This document shows positions 6,368 to 8,515 of a stretch of 8,515 nt of DNA, in pieces. Under the pieces are notes generated by a model. It was not told the origin of the DNA. It did not search any database and worked only from the letters and a program-made list of their open reading frames with translations. Numbering within the stretch: position 1 is the stretch's first letter; every line of letters begins with the position of its first letter. Source of the stretch: an uncultured Faecalibacterium sp. (lineage in GTDB: Bacteria > Bacillota > Clostridia > Oscillospirales > Ruminococcaceae); assembly GCA_902463905.1 (NCBI GenBank), contig CABQHF010000087.1:1-8515 (forward strand). The letters are read 5' to 3'. Both the position numbers and the translations under genes were made by a program.

Positions 6368-6470
6368 CGTTCCGGTTCTGTTCCCCGCACTGTGTGCATA
6401 TACTGTAGCGCGGGGCGGCGGCGTTTTTTGCCGCAGGGCGCAGAACCGCCAAAGACCGGCCCAAAGACAC

Positions 6471-6509
6471 AAAAAAGCCCTGCAGCGTGCAAAAACGCTG
6501 CAGGGCTTT
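6471..6509 (-). terminator. Rho-independent terminator after gltX
   Basis: A perfect 15-bp stem, AAAGCCCTGCAGCGT (6474-6488) with ACGCTGCAGGGCTTT (6495-6509), around the loop GCAAAA. Reading leftward from gltX, the stem is followed by a six-T run (complement of 6471-6476). It lies 18 nt past the gltX stop. On the opposite strand a T run at 6513-6517 also follows, so it could work both ways. It separates gltX from spoIIE; the remaining 130 bases up to the spoIIE start show no strong promoter match (TATATG on the minus strand near 6397-6402 is the best -10). Confidence 0.9.
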
Positions 6510-6527
6510 GTGTTTTTATGGAAAAGA

Positions 6528-7997
6528 TCAGCCGTTCAGCTTCTCAATTGCCGCTTTGACCCGCTCGATGGTCTTTTCGCGGCCCATCATGCAGGCAAGG
6601 TCGGTGCCGCCGCCGGGGGTGCGCTGCTTGCCGGACAGGGCGATGCCCAGCGGGTACAGCAGCCAGCCGTTCTTCTTGCCCAGCTCCTCGGCCTTGGCCT
6701 TGCAGGCGTTGAACACGCTGTCGCGGTCTGCAAAGTCCAGTGCTTCGTCGCTCAGCACGGGCAGCAGGGCTTCCAGTGCTTCCCTGGCCGTCTCCGGGGT
6801 GGTCTTCTGCTTCTTGTTGGCGTACAGGCTCACATCGTAGTCGGGCATGGCGTCAAAGAAATCCAGCTGCTCCGGGATCTCGCCCAGCACCTCGCACCGG
6901 GGCTGGAGATTTGCGCACAGCAGCTGCTTGTTGATGGGGCTGTGCACGGCCTGGTCGATCCACGGCTCGGCCTTCTTCTGGAACGCTTCCGGGGACAGGC
7001 GGCGGATATACTCCGCGTTGATGGCCCGCAGCTTGAGGGGGTCAAAGATGGCAGGGGACTTGGAGATGCCGTCCGGGGACCAGATCTTCACCAGCTCCGG
7101 CAGGGAGAAGATCTCCTGCTCGGCGTACTCGCCCTTGGGGCTCCAGCCCAGCAGGCAGATATAGTTCAGCACAGCCTCAGTCAGGTAGCCCTTGGCCACC
7201 AGATCCTGATAGCTGGCATCGCCGTTGCGCTTGGACAGCTTGTTCTGGGCGTCCTTCATCACCGGCGGGCAGTGGATATAGGTGGGGATCTCCCAGCCAA
7301 AGGCCTGATACAGCAGGTTGTACTTGGGGGTGGAGGACAGATACTCGCTGCCGCGGATGACGTGGGTGATGCCCATCAGGTGGTCATCCACCACGTTGGC
7401 AAAGTTGTAGGTGGGCATGCCGTCGGTCTTGATGAGGATCTGGTCGTCCATCTCGCTGTTGTTCACCTCGATGTGGCCGTACACCACATCGTCAAAGCCG
7501 GTCACGCCTTCGCGGGGGATCTTCTGGCGGATGACGTAAGGCTCACCGGCGGCCAGACGCTTTTCCACTTCCTCTTTGGGCAGGTCGCGGCAGCAGCCGT
7601 CGTAGTGGGTCATCTCGCCGTTGGCACGCTGCTCGGCGTGCAGCGCCTCCAGGCGCTCCTCGGTGCAGAAGCAGTAGTAGGCCTTGCCCTCGGCCACCAG
7701 CTGCTCGGCATACTGCTTGAACATGCCCATGCGCTCGCTCTGCACATAGGGGCCCACAGGGCCGCCAACGTCCGGGCCTTCGTCCCACAGCAGGCCGGTC
7801 TCACGCAGGGTGTTGTAGATCACATCCACAGCGCCTTCCACATAGCGGCCCTGGTCGGTGTCCTCGATGCGCAGGATGAAGGTGCCATCCTCGTGCTTTG
7901 CCATCAAATAGGTATACAGCGCTGTGCGCAGGTTGCCAACGTGCATATAACCGGTGGGCGAGGGGGCAAATCGGGTGCGGACTTTGTTGCTCGGCAT
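6528..7997 (-). CDS. gltX: Glutamyl-tRNA synthetase
   Basis: A complete 489-aa class I aminoacyl-tRNA synthetase charging tRNA-Glu, and possibly tRNA-Gln where amidotransferase GatCAB is used. The catalytic Rossmann fold opens with RFAPSPTGYMHVGN; the HIGH-type signature is HVGN at 19-22. It continues with LRIEDTDQGR (42-51), the zinc-type cysteines C109/C111 and C135/C136, KTDGMPTYNFANVVDDHLMGITHVIRG in the 190-215 region, and the KMSKS-type loop KLSKR at 253-257. The helical anticodon-binding region runs to the end (PLGIALSGKQRTPGG near 449-463), and the length is normal for the family. The start is supported by AAAAGGAG (8007-8014), 9 nt upstream. It is monocistronic: its own promoter candidate lies at 8050-8078 and its terminator follows immediately. 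Discriminating versus non-discriminating specificity cannot be read with confidence. Confidence 0.97.
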   Translation of the reverse strand: MPSNKVRTRFAPSPTGYMHVGNLRTALYTYLMAKHEDGTFILRIEDTDQGRYVEGAVDVIYNTLRETGLLWDEGPDVGGPVGPYVQSERMGMFKQYAEQLVAEGKAYYCFCTEERLEALHAEQRANGEMTHYDGCCRDLPKEEVEKRLAAGEPYVIRQKIPREGVTGFDDVVYGHIEVNNSEMDDQILIKTDGMPTYNFANVVDDHLMGITHVIRGSEYLSSTPKYNLLYQAFGWEIPTYIHCPPVMKDAQNKLSKRNGDASYQDLVAKGYLTEAVLNYICLLGWSPKGEYAEQEIFSLPELVKIWSPDGISKSPAIFDPLKLRAINAEYIRRLSPEAFQKKAEPWIDQAVHSPINKQLLCANLQPRCEVLGEIPEQLDFFDAMPDYDVSLYANKKQKTTPETAREALEALLPVLSDEALDFADRDSVFNACKAKAEELGKKNGWLLYPLGIALSGKQRTPGGGTDLACMMGREKTIERVKAAIEKLNG

Positions 7998-8049
7998 AGA
8001 AAAACGCTCCTTTTATACTCATGCAAAAAAATGCGGATAGCTATGTTTT

Positions 8050-8078
8050 AGTTTACCTGTTCTGCGCTGATTTGTCAA
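8050..8078 (-). promoter_or_regulatory. Candidate sigma-A promoter for gltX
   Basis: On the minus strand, a perfect TTGACA (8073-8078), a 17-bp spacer, and TAAACT (8050-8055, 4/6). Transcription would start near 8043, giving a leader of about 45 nt. That leader is too short for a T-box riboswitch. Confidence 0.65.
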
Positions 8079-8087
8079 CGGAGGGGC

Positions 8088-8142
8088 GTGTTTTGTGCGA
8101 AGGCCGGGTGTTTTGGACACAAGGCAGGACATTTTGTCGAAA
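8088..8142 (+). promoter_or_regulatory. Spo0A-box match within a phased TTTTG repeat array
   Basis: TTTGTCGAA at 8133-8141 contains TGTCGAA, a perfect match to the core Spo0A binding site (0A box) known from Bacillus and clostridia. It lies 14 bp upstream of the -35 of the AbrB-like gene. Two related units precede it: TTTTGTGCGAA (8091-8101) and TTTTGGACACAA (8111-8122). The three TTTTG cores start at 8091, 8111 and 8132, about two helical turns apart. The last unit also holds the short palindrome GACA-ttt-TGTC (8128-8138). Control by Spo0A is inference. Confidence 0.45.
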
Positions 8143-8155
8143 CCGCCCGCAATCA

Positions 8156-8184
8156 TTGACGAAGGCTGTATTTTTTTGTATACT
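8156..8184 (+). promoter_or_regulatory. Sigma-A promoter for the AbrB-like regulator
   Basis: TTGACG (8156-8161), an exact 17-bp spacer, then TATACT (8179-8184), the best overall promoter match in the window. Transcription would begin near 8191, giving a leader of about 77 nt that starts almost directly with the stem-loop at 8198-8225. Confidence 0.75.
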
Positions 8185-8197
8185 AATTTTAAATGAC

Positions 8198-8225
8198 GCT
8201 GGCACAATTTTCCTGTTGTGCCAGC
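8198..8225 (+). other. Perfect stem-loop in the 5' leader of the AbrB-like gene
   Basis: GCTGGCACAA (8198-8207) pairs perfectly with TTGTGCCAGC (8216-8225) around an 8-nt loop. It starts only about 7 nt after the predicted transcription start and is not followed by a T run (TGCCTGTCTG follows), so it does not look like a terminator. It may be a 5' stabilising hairpin, a binding site for an RNA-binding protein, or, as DNA, a 10-bp-arm operator for a dimeric regulator. Confidence 0.6.
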
Positions 8226-8267
8226 TGCCTGTCTGTATGGAGAAAACGTCAAAGGAGAATGATACCT

Positions 8268-8515
8268 ATGAAAAGCACCGGCATCGTCCGCGGCATCGAC
8301 TCGCTGGGCCGCATCGTCCTGCCCAAGGAGCTGCGCACCACCCTGCATCTGGACGGAGACACCAAGCTGGAGATCTTTGTGGATGGGGACGCCATCGTGC
8401 TCAAGAAGCACCGCCCCGCCGGCAGCTGCGATTTCTGCGGCGATGTGGACGAGAACGCCGTCCAGTTTGCCGGGTACTGCATCTGCCCCGCCTGCCGCCG
8501 CAAGATCGGCGCGCT
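8268..8515 (+). CDS. Partial AbrB/SpoVT-family transition-state regulator with cysteine-pair tail
   Basis: The first 82 codons are present; the gene runs off the right edge with no stop. The N-terminal swapped-hairpin DNA-binding domain is clear: MKSTGIVRGIDSLGRIVLPK, then ELRTTLHL and LEIFVDGDAIVLKKH (about 1-47). The family's GRIVxPKELR core and the conserved arginines are present. After it come CDFCG (C54, C57) and CICPAC (C71, C73, C76), giving a CxxC pair and a second CxxC pair that could hold zinc, as in the short AbrB proteins of clostridia. AbrB proteins bind AT-rich promoters and repress post-exponential genes. The start is chosen from the family N-terminus and AAAGGAG (8251-8257), 10 nt upstream. 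It is transcribed divergently from gltX. AbrB cannot be told from SpoVT or Abh paralogues from this fragment. Confidence 0.9.
   Translation, partial: MKSTGIVRGIDSLGRIVLPKELRTTLHLDGDTKLEIFVDGDAIVLKKHRPAGSCDFCGDVDENAVQFAGYCICPACRRKIGA

Noticed and set aside
6342..6470. A GTG start at 6470 giving spoIIE 43 extra residues
   Set aside because: The start lies in the tail of the gltX terminator with no ribosome site. The added residues are not SpoIIE-like, and the ATG at 6341 has a ribosome site at a good distance.
7998..8050. A T-box riboswitch before gltX
   Set aside because: The predicted leader is only about 45 nt and shows no specifier stem or T-box core. The small ATGC/GCAT pairing at 8021-8034 is too weak to be structured control.
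4266..8051. A plus-strand open frame of 1261 codons, the longest open frame in the window
   Set aside because: It is antisense to both spoIIE and gltX, crosses the gltX terminator and the gltX leader, and has a skewed His/Gln/Arg/Gly composition with no recognisable motif. Open antisense frames are expected opposite GC-rich genes.
8071..8079. TTTGTCAAC as a second Spo0A-box-like site
   Set aside because: On the other strand it is the perfect TTGACA -35 of the gltX promoter, which explains it fully, and it misses the last box base.
8193..8267. An in-frame ATG at 8193 extending the AbrB-like protein by 25 residues
   Set aside because: It falls within a few bases of the predicted transcription start, has no ribosome site, and runs through the leader stem-loop. 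The family begins at MKSTGIVR, where AAAGGAG is well placed.

Overview
The window looks like chromosomal DNA of a GC-rich gut Firmicute of the Oscillospiraceae/Ruminococcaceae type (Faecalibacterium, Gemmiger or Subdoligranulum relatives). This is inferred from several things: strongly GC-biased third codon positions with AT-rich intergenic DNA, a SpoIIE phosphatase, an AbrB/SpoVT-type regulator, good Gram-positive ribosome binding sites, sigma-A promoters with TATACT -10 boxes, and a clostridial-type GluRS. The genus is not certain. I see no RNA gene, CRISPR array, transposase or prophage gene.

Layout from left to right. (1) 1-200, minus: 5' part of a capsule/LPS-type glycosyltransferase that runs off the left edge. 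(2) 201-457: divergent control region with a minus-strand promoter for the glycosyltransferase, plus-strand promoter candidates for the two-component pair, and an array of 11-bp phased TTCAC-like repeats resembling OmpR/PhoB-type operators. (3) 458-2695, plus: an OmpR-family response regulator and a membrane sensor histidine kinase, in one operon. (4) 2699-2853: a roughly 150-bp palindromic intergenic block with inverted-repeat ends and an internal 16-bp perfect stem. It probably acts as a two-way terminator and looks like a small non-autonomous (MITE-like) element. (5) 2857-3979, minus: a 52-aa one-pass membrane protein and an unexported CE8 pectin methylesterase, with their own promoter candidate. 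(6) 4050-6341, minus: SpoIIE, complete, with all phosphatase aspartates. (7) 6471-6509: strong terminator for gltX. (8) 6528-7997, minus: glutamyl-tRNA synthetase. (9) 7998-8267: a second divergent control region, with a gltX promoter and an abrB-type promoter preceded by a perfect Spo0A-box match and phased TTTTG repeats, then a leader with a perfect 10-bp stem-loop. (10) 8268-8515, plus: 5' part of an AbrB-family regulator with a cysteine-pair tail, cut by the right edge.

How the genes work together. The two-component pair is self-contained, and its own upstream repeats suggest autoregulation. SpoIIE and the AbrB-like regulator both belong to the Spo0A/sporulation or transition-state network, and the Spo0A-box match upstream of the latter ties them together. 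The pectin esterase and its small membrane neighbour are a carbohydrate-use module set downstream of spoIIE. I did not find a clearly new multi-gene system. The most interesting signals are the regulatory repeat arrays and the palindromic intergenic element.
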